Position numbers and translations under genes: made by a program. A DNA stretch of 64,000 nt. It comes from Novosphingobium sp. 9. GTDB taxonomy: Bacteria; Pseudomonadota; Alphaproteobacteria; Sphingomonadales; Sphingomonadaceae. Under the pieces are notes generated by a model that saw only the letters and a list, made by a program, of their open reading frames with translations, did no database searches and had not been told where the DNA came from. Below, one piece after another: positions 28,867-38,390 of the stretch (position 1 is its first letter; every line of letters begins with the position of its first letter). The DNA lies in assembly GCF_025340265.1 (NCBI RefSeq), contig NZ_CP022707.1, positions 434,001-498,000 of the forward strand, given 5' to 3'.

Positions 28867-29022
28867 ATGGGACTCTTCAAGGCCGACTTCTACCGCTTCC
28901 TCGCGCTCGGCTTCGCCGGCGGCGCGCTGCTGGTGCTGGGCGGACTGGGTCTCGAGCGCGCCACCTCGCTGTCGGACGGGATCGTCCCCGCCGCCGAAGC
29001 CGCGCCCGCCATCCAGCACTGA
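28867..29022 (+). CDS. Small single-helix membrane protein, 51 residues
   Basis: The frame reads MGLFKADFYRFLALGF then a glycine- and leucine-rich hydrophobic helix (AGGALLVLGGLGL), ending in an alanine-rich tail. It is 58 bases upstream of the Fur-family gene on the same strand, so the two may share a transcript. Short length limits confidence. The 203-base gap before it (28664-28866) has no gene but carries an 11-base direct repeat CCGCAGTGCAC at 28730 and 28825. Confidence 0.5.
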   Translation: MGLFKADFYRFLALGFAGGALLVLGGLGLERATSLSDGIVPAAEAAPAIQH

Positions 29023-29080
29023 TTTCCCGGCAGAACCAGCCCTCAAGCCAGCCATTGCGGCAACAGCGGACAGGGGCCAT

Positions 29081-29560
29081 ATGGGGTCCATGTCCGCGAC
29101 CCAGCACAGCCACCACGAACACTCCGGCGACAGCCTGACCAAGGCCGCCCACACCGCGCTCGTCGAAGCCGGCGAGCAGTGGACCGACATGCGCGCCGAC
29201 GTGTTCGCCGCCCTTGCCGAGCGCCAGGTTCCCGCCTCTGCCTACGATCTTGCCGAAAGCGTCTCGGCGCTGCGTGGCAAGCGGGTGGCGCCCAACTCGG
29301 TCTACCGCATCCTCGACCTGTTCGTGCGCACCAACCTCGCGCGCCGGGTAGAGAGCGCGAACGCCTACCTCGCGAACAGCCACCCCGGTTGCCGGCATGA
29401 CTGCATTTTCCTGATCTGCGATGCCTGCGGGCGCGCCGTCCATATCGACGACGACAAGCTCACCGGATCGCTGATCGCGGCGGCGAAGAACGCGGGGTTT
29501 GCCGATGTGCGCCCGGTGGTCGAACTGCGCGGCACCTGCGCGGAATGCAGCGACGGCTGA
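29081..29560 (+). CDS. Fur-family transcriptional regulator, Zur-like
   Basis: Encodes 159 residues. The winged-helix part contains VFAALAERQVPASAYDLAESV and VAPNSVYRILDLFV, the recognition-helix region of Fur proteins. The dimer part has SHPGCRHDCIFLICDACGRAV and ends with ELRGTCAECSDG; the CDAC and CAEC pairs form the structural zinc site. The N-terminus QHSHHEHSG is histidine-rich. The lack of the Fur iron-site pattern HHDH, together with this shape, favours a zinc regulator (Zur) over Fur, but the target is not shown. No zinc-transport genes are next to it. An ATG at 29090 is possible. Confidence 0.85.
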   Translation: MGSMSATQHSHHEHSGDSLTKAAHTALVEAGEQWTDMRADVFAALAERQVPASAYDLAESVSALRGKRVAPNSVYRILDLFVRTNLARRVESANAYLANSHPGCRHDCIFLICDACGRAVHIDDDKLTGSLIAAAKNAGFADVRPVVELRGTCAECSDG

Positions 29561-29633
29561 AAGGGTCGTCTGAAAACGCCTGAAGCGTTCTTTGCCCCCT
29601 TTAGACCCGGTCTATCCCCCTTCTCGGTGCCTT

Positions 29634-30338
29634 TTAGCCCGCCTCAGCGGTGAGCGCGTCGAGATCGACCACGCGCACTTCGCGGCGCGAAGGCAGATCG
29701 ATAATTCCCTCGTTTTTCAGGCGCGTAAACTGGCGACTGACGGTCTCGATGGTGAGGCCCAGCACATCGGCGATCTGCTGACGCGAAAACGGCAGGTCCA
29801 CCAGCGGCCCGCTGCCGCCGGGTCCTGCATGGGCCGCGCAGCCCTTCGGCCCGAGCCGCTCCACCATCTCCAGCAGGAAGCTTGCCAGCTTCTCCGAGGC
29901 GGATTTGCGGCCCAGAAGCAGCATCCAGCGGCGTGTGCGGTCCAGTTCGCCCAGCGTGCGCTCCAGCAGGCGGTGCTCCAGCGCAGGATGCTGGCGCGCA
30001 AAGGCATCGAAATCGCGCCGTGCGAACACGCAGACAGTGGCGTCGGTCAGCGCGGTCACACCGTGGCCGGTCGTCCCACCGAAAGGTCTGCCAATAAAGT
30101 CAGAGGGATAGACGACGCCGACGATCTGCTCGCGGCCATCCTCGGTATTGGTCGAAAGCTTGAGCACACCGTCGATGACATTGGCGACGAGGACCGAATC
30201 CTCGCCCTCCCACATCAGCGACTCGCCCGCCTCCAGCCGCCGCGTGCGCCCGATGGTGTTGAGCGCCTCAAGTTCGACGGGATGAAGTGCGGCGCAGATC
30301 GCCCGGTTACGGACAACGCAGAGGTCACAGGAGGACAT
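29634..30338 (-). CDS. fnrL: Crp/Fnr-family oxygen regulator, FnrL type
   Basis: Encodes 234 residues. The N-terminal cysteines at 4, 7 and 15 (CDLCVVRNRAIC, CX2CX7C) and a fourth at about 103 (DATVCVF) are the ligands for an oxygen-sensitive [4Fe-4S] cluster, as in FnrL. The cyclic-nucleotide-like barrel follows (VIDGVLKLSTNTEDGREQIV in part), and the C-terminal helix-turn-helix is FSRQQIADVLGLTIETVSRQF; the E-T-V-S-R stretch contacts TTGAT half-sites in this family. FNR-type boxes at cyoA and hemN in this window are likely targets. It is a single gene, tail-to-tail with the Fur-family gene. Confidence 0.9.
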   Translation of the reverse strand: MSSCDLCVVRNRAICAALHPVELEALNTIGRTRRLEAGESLMWEGEDSVLVANVIDGVLKLSTNTEDGREQIVGVVYPSDFIGRPFGGTTGHGVTALTDATVCVFARRDFDAFARQHPALEHRLLERTLGELDRTRRWMLLLGRKSASEKLASFLLEMVERLGPKGCAAHAGPGGSGPLVDLPFSRQQIADVLGLTIETVSRQFTRLKNEGIIDLPSRREVRVVDLDALTAEAG

Positions 30339-30419
30339 GACAAAGGATTACCAGCGCCGCAAGTCCCGCTCAAGTAACATCGGCTCAAGGACTTGCGGCG
30401 TTTTGTCCTACCTCGCGGG

Positions 30420-31272
30420 TTAACCTTTATAGGTGCCCGCCGGAAGCCCCCGAACCCCGCAATCAACCTCGAACAGCGCACCGTCGTACTCGGTTTCGGG
30501 CAAGCCGATGGCGCGCTGGTGACGAACAGACGGTCATGATCGGGGCCGCAGAACGCCATATTGGTGATCTGCTGCGCGGGCAGTTCGATCGAGCGCATGT
30601 GTTTGCCTTCGGCATCGAACCGGCTGATCCGCGCGCCGCCCCAATGGGCGATCCACAGGCAGCCCTCGGCATCGACGGTCATCCCATCGGGGTAGCCATC
30701 GGCATCGGAAAAGCGAATGAACTCCTGACGATCGACGGCGCCGTCGGCCTCCAGCCGAAAGCGGAACACGGTGCGGCGCGCGGTATCGCTGTGGTAGAGC
30801 CAGTCCCCGCAGAGCGAGAATGCAGGGCCATTGGGCACGCGATAACCGCTGTCGATCACCTGCCATTCGCCCGAGGGCGAAAGGCGGTAGAGCGCGCCCG
30901 AATCGGCCTCTTCCGCCATGTCCATGGTGCCGAACCAGACCGCGCCGTGGCGATCCGCCTTGCCATCGTTCATGCGATTGCCGGGCAGGTGCGGTTCGGG
31001 ATCGCGGCGATCCGCCACGCTGACCGGATCGAGCGCGATCTCGGCCACGCCATCGCGGAAACCGCCGATAAGACCGCCTGCCTCGCGCGAGGCCACCCAG
31101 CCGAGCGGCGCAGGCATATCCCAGCGCGCGATGCTGTCATCCGCCAACGACAGGCGGTTCAGTGCAGGGGCAAGAATATCCACCCAGTAGAAGGCGTTAT
31201 CGCGGGCGGACCACATGGCGCCCTCCCCAAGGTATCGCGGACATCGCGGTCGATCTTGCGCCATAGCGTCAT
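30420..31272 (-). CDS. SMP-30/gluconolactonase-family sugar lactonase, probable L-arabinolactonase (two frameshifts as read)
   Basis: Repaired length is 284 residues. It hydrolyses an aldonolactone to the aldonic acid in the cytoplasm. The six-bladed propeller has the metal residues in LGEGAMW (Glu), GNRMNDGK (Asn) and DGYPDGMTVD (Asp). Two breaks are seen: at 31225-31228 one base is missing from a G run on the coding strand (LWRKIDRDVRDTLGEG restored, start ATG at 31272), and near 30510-30516 one base is missing (LFVTSARIGLPETEYDGALF restored, stop at 30420). In context it acts on L-arabinono- and D-galactono-lactone. It is downstream of the dehydratase and galM on the same strand. Confidence 0.88.
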
Positions 31273-31397
31273 CGTTTCAAACCCTTCCTCTCCAACATGC
31301 GTCCGGCCCGCCCTTCGGTCCAGCCTCATACCCGCAAGGGCAAAGGCTGAAGGAAGAAGCGGGCCGGCGCTTACTCACAGTCCTGAGACTGCATGTC

Positions 31398-33188
31398 CTA
31401 GTGGTTGTCGCGCGGAAGCCCCATGGTCTGGGCAATGCGCTGGTACTTCTCGGCCCCTTCCAGGATCGCGCCGGTGTCCATCTGGCCGACGACCGAACGC
31501 TGGATCTCCTGCCACGGCGTCTGCGAGGCCGGGTAGGCATAGCCACCACTGGCTTCGAGAGCCGCGCGGCGCTCGGCCAGAACTTCGTCCGAGACCAGCA
31601 CGTTCACGACGCCCTTCTTCAGGTCCATGCGCACGCGATCGCCGGTTTCCAGCAGGGCCAGACCACCCATCGCCGCCGCTTCGGGCGAGGCGTTGAGGAT
31701 CGAGGGACTGCCCGAGGTGCCCGACTGACGCCCGTCACCGATGCACGGCAGCGCCGTCACGCCTTCGGTGATGAGGTAGGCCGGCGGACGCATGTTCACG
31801 ACTCGGCCGCCCGGGATAGCCGATCGGACCGGCACCGCGCATGAACATCAGCGTTTCGGGCGTGATGCCGACGGCGGGGTCGTCGATCCGGTGATGGTAG
31901 TCCTCGGGACCGTCGAACACCACGGCAGGGCCTTCGAAAGCCTCCGGATCTTCCGGGTTCGACAGATAACGGTCGCGGAACTCCTTGGAGATCACGCTGG
32001 TCTTCATGATCGCGGCGTCGAACAGATTGCCAGACAGCACCAGGAAGCCCGCTTCCTCGACCAGCGGCTGGTCGAAGGTCTTGATAACGCGGTCGTCCTC
32101 GATCGTGGCATCGCGGCAGTTGTCGCCCATGGTCTTACCGTTGACGGTCAACGCGCCCTCGTTGATCAGCCCCTGCTTGATGAGCTGTGCGACCACGGCG
32201 GGAACACCGCCAGCGCGGTAGTAATCCTCGCCGAGGTACTCGCCCGCAGGCTGCAGGTTCACCAGCAGCGGGATCTTGTGCCCGAGGCGTTCCCAGTCCT
32301 TGAGCGGCAGTTCCACGCCGATATGGCGGGCGATAGCGGCAAGGTGGATCGGCGCGTTGGTCGATCCGCCGATCGCGGCGTTGATGACGATGGCGTTGTG
32401 GAACGCCTCCAGCGTCATGATGTCCGAGGGCTTCAGGTCCTCATGCACCATGTCGACGATGCGCTTGCCGGTATAATAAGCGCATTCCTGACGATCGCGA
32501 TACGGCGCCGGAATCGCGGCCGAGCCGGGCAGCATCATGCCCAGCGCTTCGGCCAGCGAGTTCATCGTCGTCGCCGTGCCCATCGTGTTGCAGTAGCCGG
32601 TCGAGGGCCGAGGACGCGACGAGCTTGATGAAGCCGTCCGCGTCCAGTTCGCCCGCCGCCATCATCTGGCGGCCCTTCCACACGATGGTGCCCGAACCGG
32701 TACGCTCGCCCTTATGCCAGCCGTTGAGCATCGGACCGACCGACAGCGCGATTGCCGGGATGTTCACCGTCGCCGCCGCCATCAGCATCGCAGGCGTGGT
32801 TTTGTCGCAACCCGTGGTCAGCACCACGCCATCGAGCGGGTAGCCGTAGAGCGCTTCGACCAGACCGAGGTACGAAAGGTTGCGATCAAGCCCGCTGTCG
32901 GACGCTTGCCGGTTTCCTGGATCGGGTGGACCGGGAACTCGATGGCGATACCGCCTGCCTCGCGGATACCCTCGCGGATGCGCTCCGCCAGCACCAGGTG
33001 GTGGCGGTTGCAGGGCGAGAGATCGCTGCCGGACTGGCGATGCCGATGATCGGCTTGCCCGAGCGCAGTTCCTCCAGACTGAGGCCGAAATTCAGATACC
33101 GCTCCAGATAGAGCGAGGTCATGTCGATATTGTCGGGGTTGTCGAACCAGGCGCGTGAGCGCAGCTTGGGCTTGGCAGTTTCGGTCAC
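31398..33188 (-). CDS. IlvD/Edd-family sugar-acid dehydratase, probable L-arabonate (D-galactonate) dehydratase (frameshifted as read)
   Basis: Repaired length is 598 residues. It closely resembles xylonate/arabonate dehydratases: [41 protein letters not shown], then [19 protein letters not shown]; the three cysteines bind an Fe-S cluster. It removes water from L-arabonate to give 2-keto-3-deoxy-L-arabonate. At least six bases are missing: near 33036, 32887, 32605-32607 (two), and two between about 31797 and 31810. Each repair rebuilds a conserved block, and most gaps fall in G or C runs. Such damage in one gene is unusual in the window, but the ends of all blocks match, so it reads as one gene. 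Lies between galM (upstream) and the lactonase. Confidence 0.87.
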
Positions 33189-33203
33189 AGAAGGGGCCTC
33201 AGG

Positions 33204-34352
33204 TCAACGGTCAATGGAAACGCGGTAGATCATGACATGCCGATAGGGCTTGCCGGGATCGACGCGGGCCGAGACGAAGTTGGGATGGTTGGGAGAATCG
33301 GGGAACTTCTGCGGCTCAAGCGCGATGCCGTCCCCATGCGATAGAGGTGGCCATGCTTACCCAGATACGTCCCGTCGAGGAAGTTGCCGGTGTAGACCTG
33401 CACGCCGGGCTCGGTGGTCAGCACTTCGAGCACGCGGCCCGAAGCGGGATCTTCCAGCTTGGCGGCCAGCTCGGGCGTCTTGGTCAGGCCCTTGTCGAGC
33501 GCGAAGTTGTGGTCGTAACCGTGGCCCTTGATGATCTGCTCGTCGTTGCCATCGCGAATGCCGTCATTGAAACGACGGCCCTTGCGGAAATCGAACACGG
33601 TGCCGGTGACATCACGCAGCTCGCCAGTCGGGATCAGGTGATCGTTGACCGGCGTGTAGTGGCCGGCGGGAACGGTCAGGACTTCGTCCATCGCACCCTC
33701 GGGGGAACCCTCACCGCCCATGTTGAAGATCGGTGGTTGGTCATGTTGATGACCGTGGGCTTGTCGGTGTGGCATCGAACTGGATGGTCAGCGCGCCCTT
33801 CTCGTCAAGCGTGTACGTGACCTTGGCCTTCACCGTGCCGGGATAACCCGAATCACCATCCGGGCTGACGTGCGAAAGCACGACGCTGGCCGTCGGGCCG
33901 GACTTCACCTGCTCGACCTTCCAGTTCTGCATGTCGAAACCCTTGCCGCCGCCGTGCAGCGACTGGCCATGGTCGTTCTGCGGCAGCTGATAGGTCTTGC
34001 CGTCGAGCGTGAACTGGCCATTGGCGATGCGGTTGGCATAGCGGCCGATGGTCGAGCCCCAGAAGTTGGGCTTGGTCTCGTAGCTGTGAAGATCGTCGTA
34101 GCCGAGCAGGATATCTGCGGTCTTGCCGTTGCGATCGGGCGCCATCATCTTCCACAGCGTAGCGCCGAAGGTCAGGATCGTCGCCGAAACGCCGTTGTCC
34201 GCCTTGAGCGTGATCGCCTGCACATCGGTGCCGTCGGAGAGCTTGCCCGCGCTCGTCTGCGTGGCCTCGGCCGCCTGCGCGCCCGGCGCCGCAGCCAATA
34301 CCAGAGCCAGCGCGACGGCCGTTGCCGCCGTTCCCTGAAGCATCCTCTTCAT
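33204..34352 (-). CDS. galM: Secreted aldose 1-epimerase (frameshifted as read)
   Basis: Repaired length is 383 residues. A signal peptide (VALALVLAAAPGAQAAEA) directs it to the periplasm, where it would interconvert alpha and beta anomers of arabinose or galactose before uptake and oxidation. Core motifs are FGATLWKMMAPD, GRYANRIANGQF, HGGGKGFDMQNW and DHNFALDK, with the catalytic glutamate in VYTGNFLDG... region and histidines in the NDHGQSLHGG block. Three bases are missing: near 33768, near 33732 and at 33332-33335 (a G run). Repair gives VINMTNHPIFNMGGEG and a C-terminus ending YRHVMIYRVSIDR. It starts a minus-strand operon galM-dehydratase-lactonase, divergent from the sugar permease. 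Confidence 0.88.
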
Positions 34353-34415
34353 CCCGCCCAGTCCTTTTCGTTCGTCCATTTCGTTCGCGAAGCATTGACG
34401 TGTCCGCGTCGCCCA

Positions 34416-34430
34416 TATAGTCCGACAAAT
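34416..34430. promoter_or_regulatory. Putative GntR operator A (galM / permease promoter region)
   Basis: TATAGTCCGACAAAT; on the minus strand this is ATTTGTCGGACTATA. It matches the repeated motif W-T-W-T-G-T-C-G-G-A-[GC]-T found at four other sites in this locus. It lies in the 152-base gap between divergent galM and the sugar permease, so one site could control both. Confidence 0.6.
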
Positions 34431-34504
34431 AGAAAGAGCGCAAGCCGGTTCGCCCGATTTCGGGCCATACGAAGCCGGGGCAGCGCGAATGCGAGAGGAT
34501 CGAC

Positions 34505-35833
34505 ATGCCGCCAGTGATCTCGTCGTCTGACGTCCAGAGCCAGGCCACCTCGGGCACCGCGCCCGGCGTACGCTATGGCCCGGCGCTGACATTGCTTGCC
34601 AGCCTGTTCTTCATGTGGGGCTTCATCACCGTCATCAACAATACGCTGCTGCCGCACCTGCGCAGCGTGTTCGAACTGAGCTATTTCCAGGCGGCGCTGA
34701 TCGAATCGGTGTGGTTCATCGCCTACTTCTTCGCCTCGATTCCCTCGGCGCTGCTGATCGAGCGGATCGGCTACAAGAAGTCGCTGGTGACGGGCCTGCT
34801 GATCATGGCGGGTGGTGCGGTCGGCATGATGGTCGCCGCCAGCATCCCTTCCTATGGCGTCACGCTGGTCATGCTGTTCGTGATCGCCAGCGGCATCACG
34901 TTGCTGCAGGTTGCGGCGAACCCTTATGTCGCCGTTGTCGGCAAGCCCGAGACCGCATCTTCGCGCCTCAATCTGGTGCAGGCGATGAACTCGGCTGGTA
35001 CGATGCTCGCACCTGCTTTCGGCGCCTACCTGATCCTCGGTCGCTCCAAGAGCGGCACCGCTGCTGCCGATGCCGTGCTGAGCAAGGCCGACCGACTTGC
35101 CGACGCCCATGCGGTGATCCTGCCTTATGCCCTGGTCGCAATCGTGCTCGTCGTGCTCGCCATCGTGATCGCACGCTTCCCGCTGCCCGCGATGGTCTCA
35201 AGCAAGGCGCATGGCGAGAAGAAGAAGGGTCTGCTGAACCCTGAACTGTTCAAGCACCGCAATCTGGTGTTCGGCATCCCCGCGATCTTCATCTACCTGA
35301 TCGCCGAGATCGGCGTCGCCAACCTGTTCATCAACTTCGTCAGCCGCCCCGACATCGGCAACATGACGCATGAGATGGCAGGCAAGTACCTCTCGCTGCT
35401 GTGGGGCGGCATGATGGTGGGCCGTTTCGCCGGCTCGGCAATCATGCAGCGCATCGACGCGGGCAAGGTGCTGGCGTTCTTCTCGATCGGCGCCTTCGTG
35501 GTGATGCTGGTCACGGTCTTCGCGCATGGCCCGGTGGCGATGTGGTCGCTGATCCTCGTCGGCCTGTTCCACTCGATCATGTTCCCGACGATCTTCACGC
35601 TGGGCATCAAGGGCCTCGGCCCGCTGACCGAGGAAGCCTCGGGCCTGCTGGTCATGGCCATTGCCGGTGGCGCGCTGGTGGCCGTGCAGGGCTGGATCGC
35701 CGATGCCTATGGCCTGCAGACCTCGTTCCTCCTGACGGCGGCTTGCGAACTCTACGTCCTGTTCTATGCCTTGTGGGGTTCGAAGACCACGCATGCGCTG
35801 CCAGAACAGCAGGCCGTGGAAGCTGCGGAGTAA
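34505..35833 (+). CDS. FHS-family (FucP/GluP-like) sugar:H+ symporter
   Basis: Encodes 442 residues with about 12 membrane helices. The first helix motif LFFMWGFITVINNTLLPHL is the hallmark of the fucose-galactose-glucose symporter family of the MFS. ANPYVAVVG and SRLNLVQAMNSAGTMLAP, also conserved in the family, line the sugar path. Members carry L-fucose, D-galactose, D-glucose and L-arabinose. Given the cluster, L-arabinose and/or D-galactose is expected. It is divergent from galM with an operator-like site between, and ends at a strong terminator. Confidence 0.9.
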   Translation: MPPVISSSDVQSQATSGTAPGVRYGPALTLLASLFFMWGFITVINNTLLPHLRSVFELSYFQAALIESVWFIAYFFASIPSALLIERIGYKKSLVTGLLIMAGGAVGMMVAASIPSYGVTLVMLFVIASGITLLQVAANPYVAVVGKPETASSRLNLVQAMNSAGTMLAPAFGAYLILGRSKSGTAAADAVLSKADRLADAHAVILPYALVAIVLVVLAIVIARFPLPAMVSSKAHGEKKKGLLNPELFKHRNLVFGIPAIFIYLIAEIGVANLFINFVSRPDIGNMTHEMAGKYLSLLWGGMMVGRFAGSAIMQRIDAGKVLAFFSIGAFVVMLVTVFAHGPVAMWSLILVGLFHSIMFPTIFTLGIKGLGPLTEEASGLLVMAIAGGALVAVQGWIADAYGLQTSFLLTAACELYVLFYALWGSKTTHALPEQQAVEAAE

Positions 35834-35860
35834 GCACGCGGCACGCCCCACAAGGACACG

Positions 35861-35900
35861 AAAAGGCCCGGAAAGTCACCTCGACTTCCGGGCCTTTTTT
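35861..35900. terminator. Bidirectional intrinsic terminator between permease and GntR gene
   Basis: AAAAGGCCCGGA (35861-35872) pairs with TCCGGGCCTTTT, and an inner AGTC/GACT lengthens the stem. Six T residues follow on the plus strand and four A residues precede it. It lies between the stop of the permease and that of the convergent GntR gene. Confidence 0.9.
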
Positions 35901-35921
35901 CATGCCTGCGACGGCGGAAGA

Positions 35922-36683
35922 TCAGTCGCTGACGATCATCGAACTGCGGGTATCTTCCAGCGCCAGATCGACCAGCACATTCATCGCCTCGGCCGCCGCA
36001 TCGGCGTCGCCTTCGGCAATGGCATCGTAGACCTTGACGTGATCGGGGATCGGATTGCGCGGCAGCGCGCGGGCGCGCTGCTTGAACTGGGTGGTCCAGT
36101 TGACCGCCGCGCCGATGCTGGCACTCAGCACGATCAGCGCCGGATTGCGGGTGGCCTGAAGGATAGCGTTGTGGAAGTCACGGTCGGCGGCACGCCCTGC
36201 CTCGGTGGTCAGCGTGTGGCGACGCATCGCCGCCAGTGCATCCTTCATCACCTTGAGATCGGCCTTGTCACGCCGTTGCGCGGCAAAGCGCGCGGCGGCA
36301 GGCTCCACCACGGCGCGCAGTTCGAACAGGCTGCGCACGAACTCCACGTCCGGCTCGCCCGCGAAGGCCCAGCCCAGCACATCGGGATCGAGCAGGTTCC
36401 AGCGCTCACGCGGAAGTACCCGCGTCCCCGCCTTGGGACGGCTGGCAACCAGCCCCTTGGCGGCAAGCACCTGGATCGCCTCGCGATAGGCGCTGCGCGA
36501 AACCTGCAACTCCTCGGCGAAGGCAACCTCGCCCGAAAGAATGTCACCCGGAGCATATTTGCCCGACAAGATTTCGGTTCCCAGCTTATGGGCAATCGCG
36601 CCATGGAGGCGCCGACCAGGGCCGCGCTGCTCCTCATTGGATCGCCCCGTCTCGATACCGGTCTTCAACTTCGCCGTTGTCAC
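35922..36683 (-). CDS. FadR-type GntR transcriptional regulator of the arabinose/galactose locus
   Basis: About 253 residues. The N-terminal winged helix has LHGAIAHKLGTEILSG, then GEVAFAEELQVSRSAYREAIQVLAAKGLV with the recognition helix SRSAYREAI, then SRPKAGTRVLPR. The C-terminal all-helical FCD domain has the metal or ligand histidine pattern (AADRDFHNAIL, NPIPDHVKVYDAI). FadR-type regulators commonly respond to sugar acids. GTG at 36683 is preferred because AGAGGTG stands at the right distance; a GTG at 36695 is possible. It is divergent from the semialdehyde dehydrogenase, and five copies of an operator-like motif surround the locus. Ligand unknown; a keto-deoxy acid or aldonate is plausible. 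Confidence 0.88.
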   Translation of the reverse strand: MTTAKLKTGIETGRSNEEQRGPGRRLHGAIAHKLGTEILSGKYAPGDILSGEVAFAEELQVSRSAYREAIQVLAAKGLVASRPKAGTRVLPRERWNLLDPDVLGWAFAGEPDVEFVRSLFELRAVVEPAAARFAAQRRDKADLKVMKDALAAMRRHTLTTEAGRAADRDFHNAILQATRNPALIVLSASIGAAVNWTTQFKQRARALPRNPIPDHVKVYDAIAEGDADAAAEAMNVLVDLALEDTRSSMIVSD

Positions 36684-36765
36684 GTTAATGTTCACCTCTG
36701 AGGCTACCGTACCAGTGCCTTGCGCATGAAGGAACGACAAACATTGCGTTTCCCGCGCGACCCGA

Positions 36766-36781
36766 ATATGTCGGAGTAAAT
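36766..36781. promoter_or_regulatory. Putative GntR operator B (before the semialdehyde dehydrogenase)
   Basis: ATATGTCGGAGTAAAT lies 12 bases before the ATG of the aldehyde dehydrogenase gene, overlapping the expected ribosome-binding region, and about 83 bases from the GntR start. A likely half-site TTTGTCG occurs on the minus strand near 36734-36741. Position so near the start fits repression by roadblock. Confidence 0.6.
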
Positions 36782-36793
36782 AGGAGAGTCCCG

Positions 36794-38320
36794 ATGACTG
36801 AATTTCGTTCCGTAGTGGCTGCAACCGGCGAGCCGCAGGGCGACGCCTTTGCCGTCCACGGACCGGCCGATGTGGCAGAAGCCTGCGCCAAGGCCGATGC
36901 TGCATTCGACGTATACCGCGCCACGGACCGCGAAACCCGCGCCGCTTTCCTTGAGCGAATCGCGGATGAGATCATGGCGATCGGCGATCCGCTGATCGAA
37001 GCCTACATCGCCGAGAGCGGCCTGCCCCGCGGTCGCGGCGAAGGTGAGCGTGGCCGTACCTGCGGCCAGCTCAAGATGTTTGCCGACTACGTCCGCAAGG
37101 GCCTGTGGCAGCAGCTGCGCATCGACCCCGCGCTGCCCGACCGTGCCCCGCTGCCCCGCCCGGACCTGCGCCTGCGCATGATCCCGGTCGGTCCGGTCGC
37201 GGTGTTTGGCGCCTCGAACTTCCCGCTTGCCTTCTCGACCGCTGGCGGCGACACCGCCTCGGCGCTCGCCGCCGGTTGCCCGGTCGTCGTCAAGGGCCAC
37301 CCGGCCCACCCGATCACCGGCGCGCTCGTGGCACAGGCGATCAGCAAGGCCGTGGCCGATGCAGGGCTTCCCGAAGGCGTGTTCCAGCACCTCGTCGGTC
37401 CCTCGAACGAGCTGGGTTCGGCGCTGGTGCAGGACCCGCGCATCATGGCCGTAGGCTTCACCGGCTCGCGCGGCGGCGGCCTCGCCCTTGCCAAGCTGGC
37501 AGCGGCCCGCGACGTGCCGATCCCGGTCTATGCCGAAATGTCGAGCATCAACCCCGTCCTGCTGCTTCCCGAAGCGCTCAAGGCACGCGGTGAGGCCCTC
37601 GGCACCGCCTATATCGGTTCGCTGACGATGGGCGCAGGCCAGTTCTGCACCAACCCCGGCCTGATCCTCGCGATCGAGGGTGAAGGTCTCGACGCCTTCG
37701 TCACCGCTGCCGAGGCTGGCGTCACGCAGGCACAGCCGCAGACCATGCTGACCACCGGCATCGCTGCTGCCTATGCCAAGGGTGTCGAAGCACTGGAAGG
37801 CAACCCCGGCGTCGATCTTGTCGGCAAGGGCGCCGACGGTTCGACCACCACGGGTGGCGCCATCGTGTTCCGCACCACCGCCGCCAAGTTCCTGGCGGAC
37901 AAGGCGATGGGGCACGAAGTGTTCGGCGCCTCTTCGATCCTCGTCGTCTGTCAGGACGAGGCCGAGATGGTCGAACTGCTCAAGGGTCTGGAAGGCCAGC
38001 TGACCGCCACGCTCCACATGGACGCAGCCGACGAGGCGATTGCCGCCCGCGTCCTGCCGGTGCTGGAGCGCAAGGTGGGCCGTATCCTCGCCAACGGCTG
38101 GCCGACCGGCGTCGAAGTGAGCCACGCGATGGTTCACGGCGGCCCCTTCCCGTCGACCTCCGATCCGCGCACGACCTCGGTCGGCAGCATGGCGATCGAC
38201 CGCTACCTGCGCCCCGTCAGCTACCAGAATCTGAGCGACGGTGTGCTTCCGCCCGAACTGCGAGACGGCGCCAAGGGTGACGGCGCCCCGCGCCTCATCG
38301 ACGGCGTGCTGACCCTGTAA
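36794..38320 (+). CDS. Aldehyde dehydrogenase, probable 2-oxoglutarate semialdehyde dehydrogenase
   Basis: Encodes 508 residues. It oxidises 2,5-dioxopentanoate to 2-oxoglutarate with NAD(P)+, the last step of the non-phosphorylating pentose route. The nucleotide-fold block GPVAVFGASNFPLAFS, the general-base glutamate in YAEMSSINPVL, and the nucleophile cysteine in MGAGQFCTNPGL are visible. The E-M-S-S-x-N-P-V and Q-F-C-T-N-P-G forms are those of the NADP-type ketoglutarate-semialdehyde dehydrogenases. It is the first gene of the long plus-strand operon and is divergent from gntR. AraD1 follows 70 bases later. Confidence 0.92.
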   Translation: MTEFRSVVAATGEPQGDAFAVHGPADVAEACAKADAAFDVYRATDRETRAAFLERIADEIMAIGDPLIEAYIAESGLPRGRGEGERGRTCGQLKMFADYVRKGLWQQLRIDPALPDRAPLPRPDLRLRMIPVGPVAVFGASNFPLAFSTAGGDTASALAAGCPVVVKGHPAHPITGALVAQAISKAVADAGLPEGVFQHLVGPSNELGSALVQDPRIMAVGFTGSRGGGLALAKLAAARDVPIPVYAEMSSINPVLLLPEALKARGEALGTAYIGSLTMGAGQFCTNPGLILAIEGEGLDAFVTAAEAGVTQAQPQTMLTTGIAAAYAKGVEALEGNPGVDLVGKGADGSTTTGGAIVFRTTAAKFLADKAMGHEVFGASSILVVCQDEAEMVELLKGLEGQLTATLHMDAADEAIAARVLPVLERKVGRILANGWPTGVEVSHAMVHGGPFPSTSDPRTTSVGSMAIDRYLRPVSYQNLSDGVLPPELRDGAKGDGAPRLIDGVLTL

Positions 38321-38390
38321 CCCTTAACTTCGTAAAATCCCGCGGCGCGCTCCCATCAAAACAGAAGCGCGCCGCGTCCGGGAGAGATTG

